Origin: Parageobacillus sp. KH3-4
GTDB taxonomy: Bacteria; Bacillota; Bacilli; Bacillales; Anoxybacillaceae
DNA: 64,000 nt
Assembly: GCF_022846435.1 (NCBI RefSeq)
Contig: NZ_AP025627.1
Coordinates: 1,150,001-1,214,000 of the forward strand
Reading direction: 5' to 3'
Position 1 is the stretch's first letter, and each line of letters starts with the position of its first letter. This document shows, one piece after another, positions 36,482-46,230 of the stretch. The notes beneath the pieces were generated by a model that saw only the letters and a program-made list of their open reading frames with translations, did not search any database and was not told where the DNA came from. Both the position numbers and the translations under genes were made by a program.

Positions 36482-37894
36482 ATGGCAAAACAACAAATTG
36501 GCGTCATTGGGTTAGCAGTAATGGGAAAAAACCTTGCGTTAAACATTGAAAGCAAAGGTTATTCAGTTGCCGTGTATAACCGTTCCCGTGAGAAGACGGA
36601 CGAGTTTTTAAAGGAAGCGAAAGGCAAAAATATCGTCGGTACATATAGCATCGAAGAGTTTGTGAATGCGCTCGAAAAACCGCGGAAAATTTTGTTGATG
36701 GTGAAAGCGGGCGCGCCGACGGACGCAACGATTGAACAATTAAAGCCGTATTTAGAAAAAGGTGATATTTTAATCGATGGCGGCAATACGTACTTCAAAG
36801 ATACGCAGCGCCGCAACAAAGAATTAGCAGAACTTGGCATCCACTTTATCGGCACGGGTGTCTCCGGCGGCGAAGAAGGCGCGCTGAAGGGACCGTCGAT
36901 CATGCCGGGTGGCCAAAAAGAAGCACATGAGCTTGTGCGCCCGATTTTTGAAGCGATCGCCGCGAAAGTAAACGGAGAGCCGTGCACGACGTACATCGGC
37001 CCGGACGGTGCAGGGCATTATGTGAAAATGGTGCATAATGGCATTGAATACGGCGATATGCAGCTCATTGCCGAAGCATATTTCTTATTGAAACATGTGC
37101 TTGGCTTGAACGCTCAAGAATTGCACGAAGTGTTTGCTGAATGGAATAAAGGAGAATTAAACAGCTATTTAATCGAAATTACAGCAGATATTTTCACGAA
37201 AATTGATGAAGAAACAGGCAAACCGCTTGTCGACGTTATTTTGGACAAAGCGGGGCAAAAAGGAACGGGAAAATGGACAAGCCAAAATGCGCTTGACTTA
37301 GGAGTGCCGCTTCCAATCATTACGGAATCGGTGTTTGCCCGCTTTATTTCAGCGATGAAAGACGAACGCGTCAAAGCGAGCAAGCTTCTTTCCGGCCCTG
37401 CGGCGAAGCCGTTTGAAGGCGATCGCGCCCACTTTATTGAAGCGGTGCGCCGCGCGCTTTACATGAGCAAAATTTGCTCGTATGCGCAAGGCTTTGCGCA
37501 AATGAAAGCAGCGTCCGATGAATATAACTGGAATTTGCAATACGGCAATATCGCGATGATTTTCCGCGGCGGCTGCATCATTCGCGCGCAGTTTTTGCAA
37601 AAAATTAAAGAGGCGTACGACCGCGATCCGCAGCTGCCAAACTTATTATTGGACCCTTATTTCAAAGAAATTGTCGAAAATTATCAAGAAGCGTTGCGGG
37701 AAATTATTGCGGTCGCCGTCATGCGCGGCATTCCGGTTCCGGCATTCTCAAGCGCGTTGGCGTATTATGACAGCTATCGGATGGAAACATTGCCAGCTAA
37801 CTTGATCCAAGCGCAGCGCGATTACTTTGGCGCGCACACATATGAACGTGTAGATAAAGAAGGGGTTTTCCATACAGAGTGGTTGAAGAAGTAA
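36482..37894 (+). CDS. gndA: 6-phosphogluconate dehydrogenase, decarboxylating
   Basis: 470-residue enzyme of the oxidative pentose-phosphate pathway: 6-phosphogluconate to ribulose-5-phosphate with NADPH. Dinucleotide fold [26 protein letters not shown], the signature GVSGGEEGA with the catalytic lysine in [13 protein letters not shown], and a helical C-terminal domain. ATG at 36482 after AAAGGAACG; the 16 codons upstream in frame have no site. Corresponds to B. subtilis gndA (yqjI); zwf lies convergently nearby. Confidence 0.96.
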   Translation: MAKQQIGVIGLAVMGKNLALNIESKGYSVAVYNRSREKTDEFLKEAKGKNIVGTYSIEEFVNALEKPRKILLMVKAGAPTDATIEQLKPYLEKGDILIDGGNTYFKDTQRRNKELAELGIHFIGTGVSGGEEGALKGPSIMPGGQKEAHELVRPIFEAIAAKVNGEPCTTYIGPDGAGHYVKMVHNGIEYGDMQLIAEAYFLLKHVLGLNAQELHEVFAEWNKGELNSYLIEITADIFTKIDEETGKPLVDVILDKAGQKGTGKWTSQNALDLGVPLPIITESVFARFISAMKDERVKASKLLSGPAAKPFEGDRAHFIEAVRRALYMSKICSYAQGFAQMKAASDEYNWNLQYGNIAMIFRGGCIIRAQFLQKIKEAYDRDPQLPNLLLDPYFKEIVENYQEALREIIAVAVMRGIPVPAFSSALAYYDSYRMETLPANLIQAQRDYFGAHTYERVDKEGVFHTEWLKK

Positions 37895-37895
37895 A

Positions 37896-37936
37896 AAAAT
37901 TCCCCTTATTGCCATGCAATAAGGGGAATTTTTTTA
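37896..37936. terminator. Bidirectional terminator between gndA and the cyclase gene
   Basis: Fifteen-base stem AAAATTCCCCTTATT / AATAAGGGGAATTTT with A- and T-runs on both sides; serves both converging genes. Confidence 0.88.
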
Positions 37937-38554
37937 TTGCATCTTTTCGAATAAAAGAACGCGCGCCGGCGCGGCGTCTGTGCCGATAAGTTTTAATGGC
38001 GCGGCGACCATAAAGTACGAGCCTTCTGGAACGTCTTTTAACCGCAGCCCTTCGATGACAATCACGCCTGCGGAAAACAATGTTTTATGTGTTGGATGTC
38101 CCGGCTGGCTCCGTTCGATGCCCAAGGCGTCGATGCCGACGCCGCGAACTTTTTTATCGGCAAGATAGCGTGCCGCATCTTCGGCAACGTAAATAAACTC
38201 AAAGTTAAACGCGTCTTCCAGCGAGTTTTTCGTTTTAAACAATACAAAATCATTTTCGCGGATATCTAATGAAGCGATATCATCTTTCGCAATTTTGTCA
38301 TTGACGTGCGTTAAATCAAACAATTTGCACGGCCCGACGAGGCGGTCGAGAGAAATCGTTTCAAACGTTTCGCCGCCTTTGACCATATGAAGCGGCGCAT
38401 CGATATGGGTTCCGGTATGCACGTCCATGTCGATGCGGGATTCTGTGACGTAATTGTTTGTCATGCTTGTTAGTTTCGGCTGTTTTTCCGGTTTATTTTT
38501 ATACACGGGCATTCCTTCAAAAATGGGTGCAGTAACATCATAAAATTTCGTCAT
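37934..38554 (-). CDS. Cyclase family protein (kynurenine formamidase-like)
   Basis: 206 residues. The zinc-binding signature HTGTHIDAPLH is present (about residues 42-52), followed by the GVGIDALGIERSQPGHPTH active-site stretch of the cyclase/arylformamidase fold. Such enzymes hydrolyse formylkynurenine or related amides and lactones; nothing nearby points to tryptophan breakdown, so the substrate is open. ATG at 38554 has AGGGAG 8 bases upstream. Same strand as zwf, 17 bases after its stop, so the two are probably co-transcribed. Confidence 0.82.
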   Translation of the reverse strand: MTKFYDVTAPIFEGMPVYKNKPEKQPKLTSMTNNYVTESRIDMDVHTGTHIDAPLHMVKGGETFETISLDRLVGPCKLFDLTHVNDKIAKDDIASLDIRENDFVLFKTKNSLEDAFNFEFIYVAEDAARYLADKKVRGVGIDALGIERSQPGHPTHKTLFSAGVIVIEGLRLKDVPEGSYFMVAAPLKLIGTDAAPARVLLFEKMQ

Positions 38555-38571
38555 ACAGTTATCTCCCTTCT

Positions 38572-40059
38572 TTATTGATGATAATGAATCGGCCACCAAC
38601 GGAACCCATCTTTTTCAAGCAACGCATCAGAAGCTTTCGGTCCCATCGATCCGGCTTCATAGTTTGGAAAATCAGCCGCTTTTGTGTTTTCCCATACTTC
38701 GGAAATAGGATCGACGAATTGCCATGAAGCGGCCACTTCATCCCAATGCGTAAAGTTGGTTGCGTCGCCGCGCATGCAGTCATATAGCAATTTTTCATAC
38801 GCTTCCGGCGTGTTGATGCCATCGATGCAATTGTTGCAGTAGTCCAATTCAATCGGCGTTGTTTTCATATTTTCGCCGCTTTTTTTGCCGTTTAAATGAA
38901 GGGTGATGCCCTCATCCGGCTGAATGTGGATAATCAATAAATTCGGCTGGATTTTTTCGTTTGTTCGATAATATAAGTTCATTGGCACATCTTTAAATTG
39001 GACGACGATTTTCGTTGATTTTTCCGTCATGCGTTTGCCTGTGCGAATGTAAAATGGCACGCCGGCCCAGCGAAAATTATCGATCATCAACTTTCCGGCG
39101 ACAAACGTTTCCGTATTCGAGTTCGGGTCGACGTTATTTTCTTCGCGATAGCCAATGACTTCTTTTCCGTTGATGACCCCTCTGCCGTATTGCCCGCGGA
39201 CAAAGTATTGATCCACTTCATCGTGAGAGATTGGGCGCAGGGCGCGCAGCACTTTTACTTTTTCGCTGCGGATGTCATCGGTTGTTAATTTAATCGGCGG
39301 TTCCATCGCCAAGAGCGCGACCATCTGCAGCATATGATTTTGCACCATATCGCGAAGCGCTCCGGAATGGTCGTAGTAACGTCCGCGGTCTTCGACTCCG
39401 AGCGTTTCGCTTGATGTAATTTGAATGTTGGAAATAAACCGGTTGTTCCAAAGCGGTTCAAAAATCGCGTTCGAAAAGCGGATCACTTCGATGTTTTGCA
39501 CCATTTCCTTGCCAAGATAATGGTCGATCCGGTAAATTTCATGTTCTGAAAACGATTGGCGAATTTCCTCATTTAGCTGTTGCGCGCTTCGGAAGTCATG
39601 GCCGAACGGTTTTTCAATGACGAGGCGCTTCCAGCCGTTTGTTGCAGTAAGCCCTTCTGACTTTAAACGGGATGTAATCGTGCCAAAAAATTCCGGTGCC
39701 ATTGCTAAATAAAAAATGCGGTTCCCATCGGTATGATATGTTTCATCCAATTGTGCAAGCAGCGTTTTTAATTGCTGATAGGACGCAGTGTCCGTGACAT
39801 CGAATGGATGATAATAAAAATGGGACACGAATGACAAATCGCTTAATTCTTGACGAAGGGCGTTTTCCACTGATTGGCGGACATAATTGCGAAACTCGTC
39901 ATTGGACAATGGGCGGCGTGCAACGCCGACAACAGCAAATTCTTCGGACAGTTTTCCTTTTTCATACAATTGATAAATAGAAGGAAACAGCTTGCGTTTT
40001 GCCAAATCTCCTGTAGCACCAAAAATGACGATTAATGATTTCGGATTCATGTTGTTCAC
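38572..40059 (-). CDS. zwf: Glucose-6-phosphate 1-dehydrogenase
   Basis: 495-residue first enzyme of the pentose-phosphate pathway, making 6-phosphogluconolactone and NADPH. NADP fold LIVIFGATGDLAKRKLFPS, the active-site signature RIDHYLGKEMVQN, and C-terminal EAYEKLLYDCMRGD are clear. GTG at 40059 has AGGT 9 bases upstream; an ATG 3 codons later is an alternative. Upstream, the divergent rnz gene starts about 180 bases away. Confidence 0.95.
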   Translation of the reverse strand: MNNMNPKSLIVIFGATGDLAKRKLFPSIYQLYEKGKLSEEFAVVGVARRPLSNDEFRNYVRQSVENALRQELSDLSFVSHFYYHPFDVTDTASYQQLKTLLAQLDETYHTDGNRIFYLAMAPEFFGTITSRLKSEGLTATNGWKRLVIEKPFGHDFRSAQQLNEEIRQSFSEHEIYRIDHYLGKEMVQNIEVIRFSNAIFEPLWNNRFISNIQITSSETLGVEDRGRYYDHSGALRDMVQNHMLQMVALLAMEPPIKLTTDDIRSEKVKVLRALRPISHDEVDQYFVRGQYGRGVINGKEVIGYREENNVDPNSNTETFVAGKLMIDNFRWAGVPFYIRTGKRMTEKSTKIVVQFKDVPMNLYYRTNEKIQPNLLIIHIQPDEGITLHLNGKKSGENMKTTPIELDYCNNCIDGINTPEAYEKLLYDCMRGDATNFTHWDEVAASWQFVDPISEVWENTKAADFPNYEAGSMGPKASDALLEKDGFRWWPIHYHQ

Positions 40060-40235
40060 GATATGTACCTCGCTTTAGCCAAAATTGTCTCTTCAAATAA
40101 TTAATTGTAGAGATTTATGGCGTTGAACGCAAACATTTTAACATTTTATTGTAAAAGAGTATTGAAATACGGCGCGAAACATTGATACGCTAACAACAGA
40201 CAAAATGTCATCGCTTTTGATAAGGAGTGGGTGCG

Positions 40236-41162
40236 TTGGAATTATTGTTTTTAGGCACAGGAGCTGGAGTGCCAGCAAAAGAACGAAACGTGTCGTCTAT
40301 CGCGCTCCAGCTGTTAGAGGAACGCGGGGCAACGTGGCTATTTGATTGCGGAGAGGCGACACAGCATCAAATTTTACATACATCCATCCGTCCGCGGCGG
40401 ATTGAAAAAATTTTTATCACTCATCTTCATGGTGACCATATTTTTGGATTGCCGGGACTGCTTGGGAGCCGCTCATTCCAGGGAGGGGACACACCGTTAA
40501 CCGTATATGGGCCGAAAGGGATTCAAACGTTTATTGAAACATCGCTTTCGGTTAGTTCCACGCGGCTGAAATACGATTTACAAGTCGTTGAAATCGAGGA
40601 AGGGATTATTTTTGAGGACGAACGATTTTTCGTGATTGCGAAACAGTTGGATCATGGCATTCTTTCTTACGGTTTTCGCGTTGTGGAAAAAGATTTGCCA
40701 GGCACTCTTTTAGTAGATAAATTGCAGGCGCTCGGGGTTCGCCCCGGTCCCATTTATCAGCAAATCAAATTAGGGAAAACGGTACAGCTAGAAGACGGAA
40801 CGGTCATTGATGGACGTGATTTTGTCGGCCCGCCACAAAAAGGGAGAATTGTCGCAATCCTTGGCGATACACGCTATTGCGAGGCAAGCGTCGAGCTCGC
40901 GACAGAGGCGGATGTGCTCGTTCATGAAGCGACGTTTGCGGTAGAAGACAGCGCTTTGGCGCACGATTATTTTCATTCTACCACCGCACAAGCGGCGGAA
41001 GTGGCGAAGCGCGCCGGAGCGAAAAAGTTGATTTTAACTCATATTAGCTCTCGTTATCAAGGTGAGTTGAGCGAAGAATTGCTGCACGAAGCAAGGGCAT
41101 TGTTTCCGAATACGGAATTGGCATTTGATTTTTCCTCGTTTATCATCCCAAGAAAAAAATAA
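40236..41162 (+). CDS. rnz: Ribonuclease Z
   Basis: 308-residue metallo-beta-lactamase-fold endonuclease that trims the 3' ends of tRNA precursors lacking an encoded CCA. The zinc motif is [17 protein letters not shown], with later ligands in GDTRYCEAS and [10 protein letters not shown]; the flexible arm region [13 protein letters not shown] is present. TTG at 40236 is chosen: it gives [11 protein letters not shown] like B. subtilis Rnz, with AAGGAG 9 bases upstream; GTG at 40227 overlaps that site. Confidence 0.94.
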   Translation: MELLFLGTGAGVPAKERNVSSIALQLLEERGATWLFDCGEATQHQILHTSIRPRRIEKIFITHLHGDHIFGLPGLLGSRSFQGGDTPLTVYGPKGIQTFIETSLSVSSTRLKYDLQVVEIEEGIIFEDERFFVIAKQLDHGILSYGFRVVEKDLPGTLLVDKLQALGVRPGPIYQQIKLGKTVQLEDGTVIDGRDFVGPPQKGRIVAILGDTRYCEASVELATEADVLVHEATFAVEDSALAHDYFHSTTAQAAEVAKRAGAKKLILTHISSRYQGELSEELLHEARALFPNTELAFDFSSFIIPRKK

Positions 41163-41188
41163 AGCTGCCGGTTTCCCGGCAGCTTTAG
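41160..41188. terminator. Bidirectional terminator between rnz and namA
   Basis: Perfect 11-base stem AAAGCTGCCGG / CCGGCAGCTTT, four-base loop; both stop codons lie within it. T-runs are short. Confidence 0.7.
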
Positions 41189-42207
41189 AAACGCCATCCT
41201 CTCTCATATTGCACTGGAGCAGGAATTGTCGTTCCCAACTCTTTTGCGGCGGCGTACGGCCAATATGGATTGCGCAATAGTTCGCGGGCGAGAAACACTA
41301 AATCAGCGCGCCCGTTGCGCAAAATTTCTTCTGCCTGCCATCCGGAAGTAATCAAGCCGACCGCTCCAGTAGCGATTTCTGCCTCGTGGCGAATCGTTTC
41401 TGCAAACGGAACTTGGTAGCCCGGATATACGCTAATATTTGCTGGAACAACCGCACCGGAACTTACGTCGATAAGGTCGACCCCTTGTTCTTTCATGCGT
41501 TTCGCATATGGAACGTAATCTTGGACTGTCAAGCCTTCCGGATGGTGATCAGAAGCGGAAATGCGCACAAAAAGCGGTCCGTCCCATACTTCTTTTACTG
41601 CTTCGATCACTTCTCCTAAAAAGCGATAGCGGTTTTCCGGAGAACCGCCATACTCATCTTGCCGCTTGTTCGATAACGGCGACAGAAACTCATTAATTAA
41701 ATAGCCGTGGGCAGCGTGAATTTCGATGATATCAAAACCTGCTTCTTTAGCGCGGCGCGCACCATTTTGGAACGCTTGAATCGTTTCTTCAATATCTGCT
41801 TTCGTCATTTCTTTTGGAGTGCGTGTTTGATCGCTGAACGGAATCGCCGAAGGCGCGATAATTTCTCCGTCCACTTCCGATTTGCGCCCAGCGTGGGCGA
41901 GCTGAATGCCGATTTTCGCCCCATGTTCTTTGACGAGCGAGACTAGTTCGCGCAATCCATCGATATGTTCATCGCTCCAAATGCCCAAATCACGCGACGA
42001 AATTCTTCCTTGGGCGGTAACAGCAGTCGCTTCCAAAATAATGAGACCAACTTGACCGACAGCACGCGCCGGATAATGAATTTTATGCCAGTTTCGCACT
42101 TTCCCATCTTCCGTGTCGCAAGAATACATGCACATCGGAGACATGACAATCCGGTTTTTGAGAGTGACTCCGCGTATCGTGTACGGTGAAAAAAGCATCG
42201 CTTCCAT
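41185..42207 (-). CDS. namA: NADPH dehydrogenase NamA (Old Yellow Enzyme family)
   Basis: 340-residue FMN ene-reductase that reduces activated C=C bonds and is induced by electrophile/oxidative stress in B. subtilis (YqjM). YqjM-type residues are conserved: Cys in SPMCMYS near the flavin, the His pair in [29 protein letters not shown], and the C-terminal YERGW that contributes to the neighbouring active site in the dimer. GGAGGG precedes the ATG. Confidence 0.94.
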   Translation of the reverse strand: MEAMLFSPYTIRGVTLKNRIVMSPMCMYSCDTEDGKVRNWHKIHYPARAVGQVGLIILEATAVTAQGRISSRDLGIWSDEHIDGLRELVSLVKEHGAKIGIQLAHAGRKSEVDGEIIAPSAIPFSDQTRTPKEMTKADIEETIQAFQNGARRAKEAGFDIIEIHAAHGYLINEFLSPLSNKRQDEYGGSPENRYRFLGEVIEAVKEVWDGPLFVRISASDHHPEGLTVQDYVPYAKRMKEQGVDLIDVSSGAVVPANISVYPGYQVPFAETIRHEAEIATGAVGLITSGWQAEEILRNGRADLVFLARELLRNPYWPYAAAKELGTTIPAPVQYERGWRF

Positions 42208-42300
42208 TGTCTGTTTTTCCCTCCAAGTAATGTCGTTTTCAATTTGATAATAGCACGTTTACTTGAGAAAGAAAAACGATACGCATTGGCAAGAAAAGAG

Positions 42301-43158
42301 TTAGCGCGATGGAGCGTCGGCGTGCGAAAAAGCCGCAGAAATAAGTTCTTTGCCCAACTCTTCCGATCGCTCCGTCGCCCGTTTGATGCAAGCAACGACC
42401 GCTTCTTGGTAGCGGTAACGCTCCAGCACTTGGATGCCTGCCTCCGTCGTTCCGCCGGGACTGGTCACCTCTTTGCGCAAAATGGAAGGGTGTTTATTTG
42501 TCGTTTGCAGCATTTGCGCCGCGCCAATGATCGTTTGCAAAATCAATTTTTTGGCGACGGTGCGGTCAAGCCCGATTTCTTCCGCCGCTGTTTCCATTGC
42601 TTCTACTAAATAGTACACATATGCCGGCCCGCTTCCGGAAAGCCCCGTAACGGCATGCAAATCATGTTCTGGAACGACTGCGACAATGCCGACTGTTTCA
42701 AACAACGTTTTTGCGATGGTGACATGTGTTTCCGTCGCAAAACGGCCTTGGGAGATGGCGGTGGCAGACTGGCCGATCGCCGCCGACGTGTTTGGCATGG
42801 CGCGAACGACTGCGACATTTTTTCCAATGAGCGAGACGATCGTTTCCGTCGTCACGCCAGCGAGCACGGAAATGATTAGCTGGTGTTCGCCAATCGCCGG
42901 CGCGATGGAAGCGATGCTTTCTGCCGCATCTTTCGGTTTCATCGCTAAAATGACGACATCTGCTTCTTTTACCGCTTTTTCTTTATTTGTCTCGGTTCGG
43001 ACTCCGTATGTTTTTTTCATATATTCGAGCCGTTTTTGATTGCAACGGTTTGTTACAATAATTTGTTCAGGCCGGTACAACGTTTTTGTCATTCCGCAAA
43101 TAAGCGCTTCCGCCATCGAGCCGGCGCCGATAAACGCAATGGTCGTTTCCTGTTTCAT
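42301..43158 (-). CDS. proI: Pyrroline-5-carboxylate reductase
   Basis: 285-residue NAD(P)H enzyme for the last step of proline synthesis. Rossmann start TIAFIGAGSMAEALICGM, then VILAMKPKD, VVRAMPNTSAAIGQS and the C-terminal signature GLSGSGPAYVYYLVEAM...VTSPGGTTEAGI. AAGGAGGAA lies 6 bases before the ATG. Expression is controlled by the proline-specific T-box leader directly upstream. Confidence 0.96.
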   Translation of the reverse strand: MKQETTIAFIGAGSMAEALICGMTKTLYRPEQIIVTNRCNQKRLEYMKKTYGVRTETNKEKAVKEADVVILAMKPKDAAESIASIAPAIGEHQLIISVLAGVTTETIVSLIGKNVAVVRAMPNTSAAIGQSATAISQGRFATETHVTIAKTLFETVGIVAVVPEHDLHAVTGLSGSGPAYVYYLVEAMETAAEEIGLDRTVAKKLILQTIIGAAQMLQTTNKHPSILRKEVTSPGGTTEAGIQVLERYRYQEAVVACIKRATERSEELGKELISAAFSHADAPSR

Positions 43159-43186
43159 GGTGAATTCCTCCTTTTTGGATAAAAAA

Positions 43187-43440
43187 TAAAAAGACCTTGC
43201 CTCCTATAAAAAGGACGGAAGGTCTTTGTTTCCGCGGTACCACCTTTTTTGGCTCTTTCGCCAAGAGCCCAGCTCTTCACCGATAACGCCGGTTAGACGT
43301 TTAGGTTTGCCTAACAGCTCATGAGGTAGGTTCAACCACGAAGAGGGTAATGAAACCTTGCAGCCCGCGGGTTTCACTCTCTGGATACCGTTCATGGTTT
43401 ACTGGCCCCACTCATCGCCTGTTTGCGATGTTCATTTTGT
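43187..43440 (-). promoter_or_regulatory. T-box riboswitch leader of proI (proline specifier)
   Basis: Read on the minus strand, the leader carries the T-box core GGTGGTACCGCG (about 43232-43243) and then a terminator, AAAGACCTT ... AAGGTCTTT with a T-rich tail. In stem I the specifier loop reads GAACCTACC, placing the codon CCT (43328-43330), a proline codon. Uncharged tRNA-Pro would stabilise the antiterminator and turn proI on. Confidence 0.9.
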
Positions 43441-43445
43441 TTGCA

Positions 43446-43475
43446 ATTATGCAATGAAAACAAACGTGTTGTCAA
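43446..43475 (-). promoter_or_regulatory. Sigma-A promoter of the proI T-box transcript
   Basis: On the minus strand TTGACA (43470-43475) and CATAAT (43446-43451) are separated by 18 bp, just upstream of the leader. Confidence 0.7.
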
Positions 43476-43605
43476 TAGAAAAAACAATTTTTTCGCGAAT
43501 TATTCGAAAAAAATGACAAACTGATAAAATCAGTGTAAACTGTAAAATATCACGATTGCCGATTTATTTTATTATCAAATTAATTATAGAAGGAGATTGT
43601 CGGTT

Positions 43606-44577
43606 ATGAAGGAGCATGTTTATCGCATCGTTGTTCCAACGCCGTTTCCGGTTGGGAATGTAAACATGTACTTGATTAAAGGAGACAGCTTGACTCTGAT
43701 CGATGCCGGAATAAAAACAGAAGAGGCGTGGCATTCGTTTCAACAGCAGCTTCGTCAAATTGGGTACGCTCCTTCTGACATCGATCAAGTGGTCATCACC
43801 CATCACCATCCTGATCATGTCGGCTTGCTCGATTATTTGCCGGATGATTTGCCAGTCGTTGGCCACTGGAAAGCAGACCGCTGGGTTCGCCAAGATGAAA
43901 CATTTTTTCAACAACATCAACAATTTTTTGGACAGTTTTTATTGGAGTGCGGCGTCGATCGTTCGTTTCTCGCCGAGCTTTCCAATTTGCGCGGTTCGCT
44001 CCGCTATGCATGCCGACGTCCGCTTACTGCGACGATCAAAGAAGGCGATTCGCTGCCGGGGTTGCCGCATTGGAAAGTGATTGAAACACCGGGACATGCG
44101 CAAAGCCATGTTGTGTTTTACCGCGAAACGGACGGCGCGATGATTGGCGGGGATCATTTGCTTTTACATATTTCTCCAAATCCGATGATGGAGCCGCCTT
44201 TTCCAGGGGAGACGGAACGCCCGAAACCGTTGGTGCAGTATAACGCTTCATTGCTTAAAATGCGTGATTACGACGTTTCGTTCGTGATGACTGGGCACGG
44301 AGAAGATGTGACGGACGTATTTGCGTTGATTGAAAAACGTCTTCGTAAACAACGGGAGCGCGCCGAGCAAGTGCTCGATATGCTTAAGCAAAAGCCGCAT
44401 ACCGTATTTCAAGTTTGCCAAAAGCTGTTTCCTGCTGTATATCGGCAAGAGTTGATGTTAACGATATCTGAAACGATTGGACAGCTCGATTATTTGGAAG
44501 AGAACGGTGCGGTTTGCAAGAAAAAAGTAAATGATTATTACGTATATGAAGCGGTGGAGGGATCTATTTGCGGATAG
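43606..44577 (+). CDS. yqjP: MBL-fold metallohydrolase (YqjP)
   Basis: 323 residues. Metallo-beta-lactamase domain (about 10-225) with the zinc signature VITHHHPDHVGLLDYL, ETPGHAQSHVVFY and MIGGDHLL, then a C-terminal winged-helix-like part (about 245-320). Belongs to the glyoxalase II-like group; substrate unknown. ATG at 43606 follows AAGGAG by about 10 bases. Overlaps yqjQ by 10 bases, so the two are coupled as in B. subtilis. Confidence 0.85.
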   Translation: MKEHVYRIVVPTPFPVGNVNMYLIKGDSLTLIDAGIKTEEAWHSFQQQLRQIGYAPSDIDQVVITHHHPDHVGLLDYLPDDLPVVGHWKADRWVRQDETFFQQHQQFFGQFLLECGVDRSFLAELSNLRGSLRYACRRPLTATIKEGDSLPGLPHWKVIETPGHAQSHVVFYRETDGAMIGGDHLLLHISPNPMMEPPFPGETERPKPLVQYNASLLKMRDYDVSFVMTGHGEDVTDVFALIEKRLRKQRERAEQVLDMLKQKPHTVFQVCQKLFPAVYRQELMLTISETIGQLDYLEENGAVCKKKVNDYYVYEAVEGSICG

Positions 44578-45356
44578 AAGGCAAACATATCGTCATTACC
44601 GGAGCGTCCAGCGGCGTCGGTGAACAAATCGCTTATGAGGCGGCGCGACAAAAAGCGCTCCCAGTGCTGCTTGCCAGAAATGAAGAAAAGCTGAAACAGG
44701 TGGCGAGACAAATTGAACGGACCTATCATATTTCGCCGCGTTATTACCGGTTGGACGTGAGCGATACAGATGCGGTGGAAGCGGTGTTTCAACAATTATT
44801 CCAGGATGTTCAGGCGGTTGACGTATTGGTGAATAACGCCGGCTTTGGCGTGTTTCGCAATGTGGAAGATATCGATTTTGAGGAAATGAAGGATATGTTT
44901 GCTGTGAATGTGTTTGGCTTAATCGCTTGTACAAAAATAGTATATTTACATATGAAAGAAAGGCGAAGCGGTCACATTATTAACATCGCTTCACAAGCGG
45001 GAAAGTTAGCGACGCCGAAATCGAGCGTATACGCCGCCACGAAACACGCGGTGCTTGGATTTACGGACAGCTTGCGGATGGAAGCGGAACAACATGGGAT
45101 TTTTGTTACGGCTGTGAACCCGGGACCGATTCGTACTAATTTTTTTCATGTCGCCGACCAGTCAGGAGAATACGTAAAAAATGTGGAACGATGGATGCTT
45201 TCGCCGGAAAAAGTGGCCAAACGGGTTGTTTCGATTATGATGACGCCGGCAAGGGAAGTAAATATGCCGCGCTGGATGAATATCGGCAGTCAACTTCATC
45301 GCTTGTTTCCGGCGGTTGTCGAGAGAGTGGGAAAACGCGCGTTTTTCAAAAAATAA
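44568..45356 (+). CDS. yqjQ: Short-chain dehydrogenase/reductase (YqjQ)
   Basis: 262-residue classical SDR with the cofactor motif ITGASSGVGEQ, NNAGFG, and catalytic Ser-Tyr-Lys in IASQAGKLATPKSSVYAATKHA. The C-terminal 30 residues are basic and hydrophobic. TTG at 44568 has GGAGGG about 8 bases upstream, inside the end of yqjP. Reaction and substrate are not known. Confidence 0.88.
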   Translation: MRIEGKHIVITGASSGVGEQIAYEAARQKALPVLLARNEEKLKQVARQIERTYHISPRYYRLDVSDTDAVEAVFQQLFQDVQAVDVLVNNAGFGVFRNVEDIDFEEMKDMFAVNVFGLIACTKIVYLHMKERRSGHIINIASQAGKLATPKSSVYAATKHAVLGFTDSLRMEAEQHGIFVTAVNPGPIRTNFFHVADQSGEYVKNVERWMLSPEKVAKRVVSIMMTPAREVNMPRWMNIGSQLHRLFPAVVERVGKRAFFKK

Positions 45357-45384
45357 CATTCCTTGCCTTGGCAGGGAGTGTTAT
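45355..45384. terminator. Bidirectional hairpin between yqjQ and yqzH
   Basis: Eleven-base stem CATTCCTTGCC / GGCAGGGAGTG with G-T pairs, AT-rich flanks on both sides, between converging genes. Confidence 0.6.
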
Positions 45385-45575
45385 TTCGTTATATATTCAT
45401 AAATGACATCATTGACAATTTCATACACGTCCATCTCTTCGTCGTTTGTTATTGCGAATAAAATTTTTTCACGCAGTTGTTTCCATTCTGAATCGTTAAG
45501 CGGAAGCGATTCCGGATCATATCCATATTGCCGCAAGCAATTGCGAATAAGTTTTGTTAGCCATTTTTCATCCAT
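45381..45575 (-). CDS. yqzH: YqzH family protein
   Basis: 64 residues, acidic and helical (MDEKWLTKLIRNCLRQYGYD...VYEIVNDVIYEYITK). Resembles the short B. subtilis YqzH, which occupies the same neighbourhood. ATG at 45575 is preferred since GGAAGTGA is 4 bases upstream; an ATG six codons earlier has no site. Function unknown. Lies 17 bases after the CDGSH gene on the same strand. Confidence 0.72.
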   Translation of the reverse strand: MDEKWLTKLIRNCLRQYGYDPESLPLNDSEWKQLREKILFAITNDEEMDVYEIVNDVIYEYITK

Positions 45576-45592
45576 AGCGTCACTTCCGATCA

Positions 45593-45805
45593 TTACGATT
45601 GGGATGGAGTGGCGCGGACAACAGAATGGAATTTTCCTTTATGGGCGCCGTCGCAAAATGGCTTATTGTTGGACAGGCCGCATCGGCAAAGCGAAAACGT
45701 TTGTTTTGTCACAAATTTATTTCCTTCCGCATCAATAAGCTCCACGTCGCCAATGACGCGATAGGAGCCGTTGTCGTTCACTTTGATTTGCACTTTTGCC
45801 ATCAT
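45593..45805 (-). CDS. CDGSH iron-sulfur domain protein
   Basis: 70 residues. The 2Fe-2S signature C-x-C-x2-(S/T)-x3-P-x-C-D-G-x-H is visible as CRCGLSNNKPFCDGAH (about residues 40-55), preceded by a beta-rich N-terminal part. Such small proteins carry a labile three-Cys one-His cluster; partner and role are unknown here. AAGGAGGA precedes the ATG pair at 45805/45802. Confidence 0.88.
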   Translation of the reverse strand: MMAKVQIKVNDNGSYRVIGDVELIDAEGNKFVTKQTFSLCRCGLSNNKPFCDGAHKGKFHSVVRATPSQS

Positions 45806-45891
45806 TCATTCCTCCTTTTTATTTTTGACAGCAACTTGCATATGTAGGTACAATAAGAGCGGAAACATGAAGAAAAGGAGCATCATGTAGC

Positions 45892-46230
45892 GTGAATATT
45901 ACATTTACGGATAAAGCGATCGAACAGCTTACCCCTATTTTAACGCAAACGGGGAGAATGTTAAAGCTCAAATATGATACAGATGGGTGTGGATGCCTTG
46001 TCAACGGTGTCATTGCATTATCGTTAGTCGACGAGGCGGATGATGACGATATTGCGGTTGAAACGAATTTTGTTCCTGTTTTTGTTGAAAAGTCTCGCCT
46101 TGTTTTTTATGACGACACGATGACGATTGACGTTGTGGAAGGGATCGGCTGTTTTCAATTGAAAAGCCCCGGGCAAATTTTAAGTCCTCGCATGCCGCTT
46201 GTAAAAGTGAGTGAGCAATGTGAACGATAA
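45892..46230 (+). CDS. yqkB: HesB/IscA-like protein YqkB
   Basis: 112 residues with the HesB-like beta fold (MNITFTDKAIEQLTPIL, KLKYDTDGCGCLVNGV, VEGIGCFQLKSPGQILSPRM). Only part of the usual A-type cysteine set is present (CGC near residue 37 and one Cys near 87), so a role in iron-sulfur carriage is possible but not certain. GTG at 45892 with AAAAGGAG 11 bases upstream. Its end overlaps yqkC. Confidence 0.8.
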   Translation: MNITFTDKAIEQLTPILTQTGRMLKLKYDTDGCGCLVNGVIALSLVDEADDDDIAVETNFVPVFVEKSRLVFYDDTMTIDVVEGIGCFQLKSPGQILSPRMPLVKVSEQCER

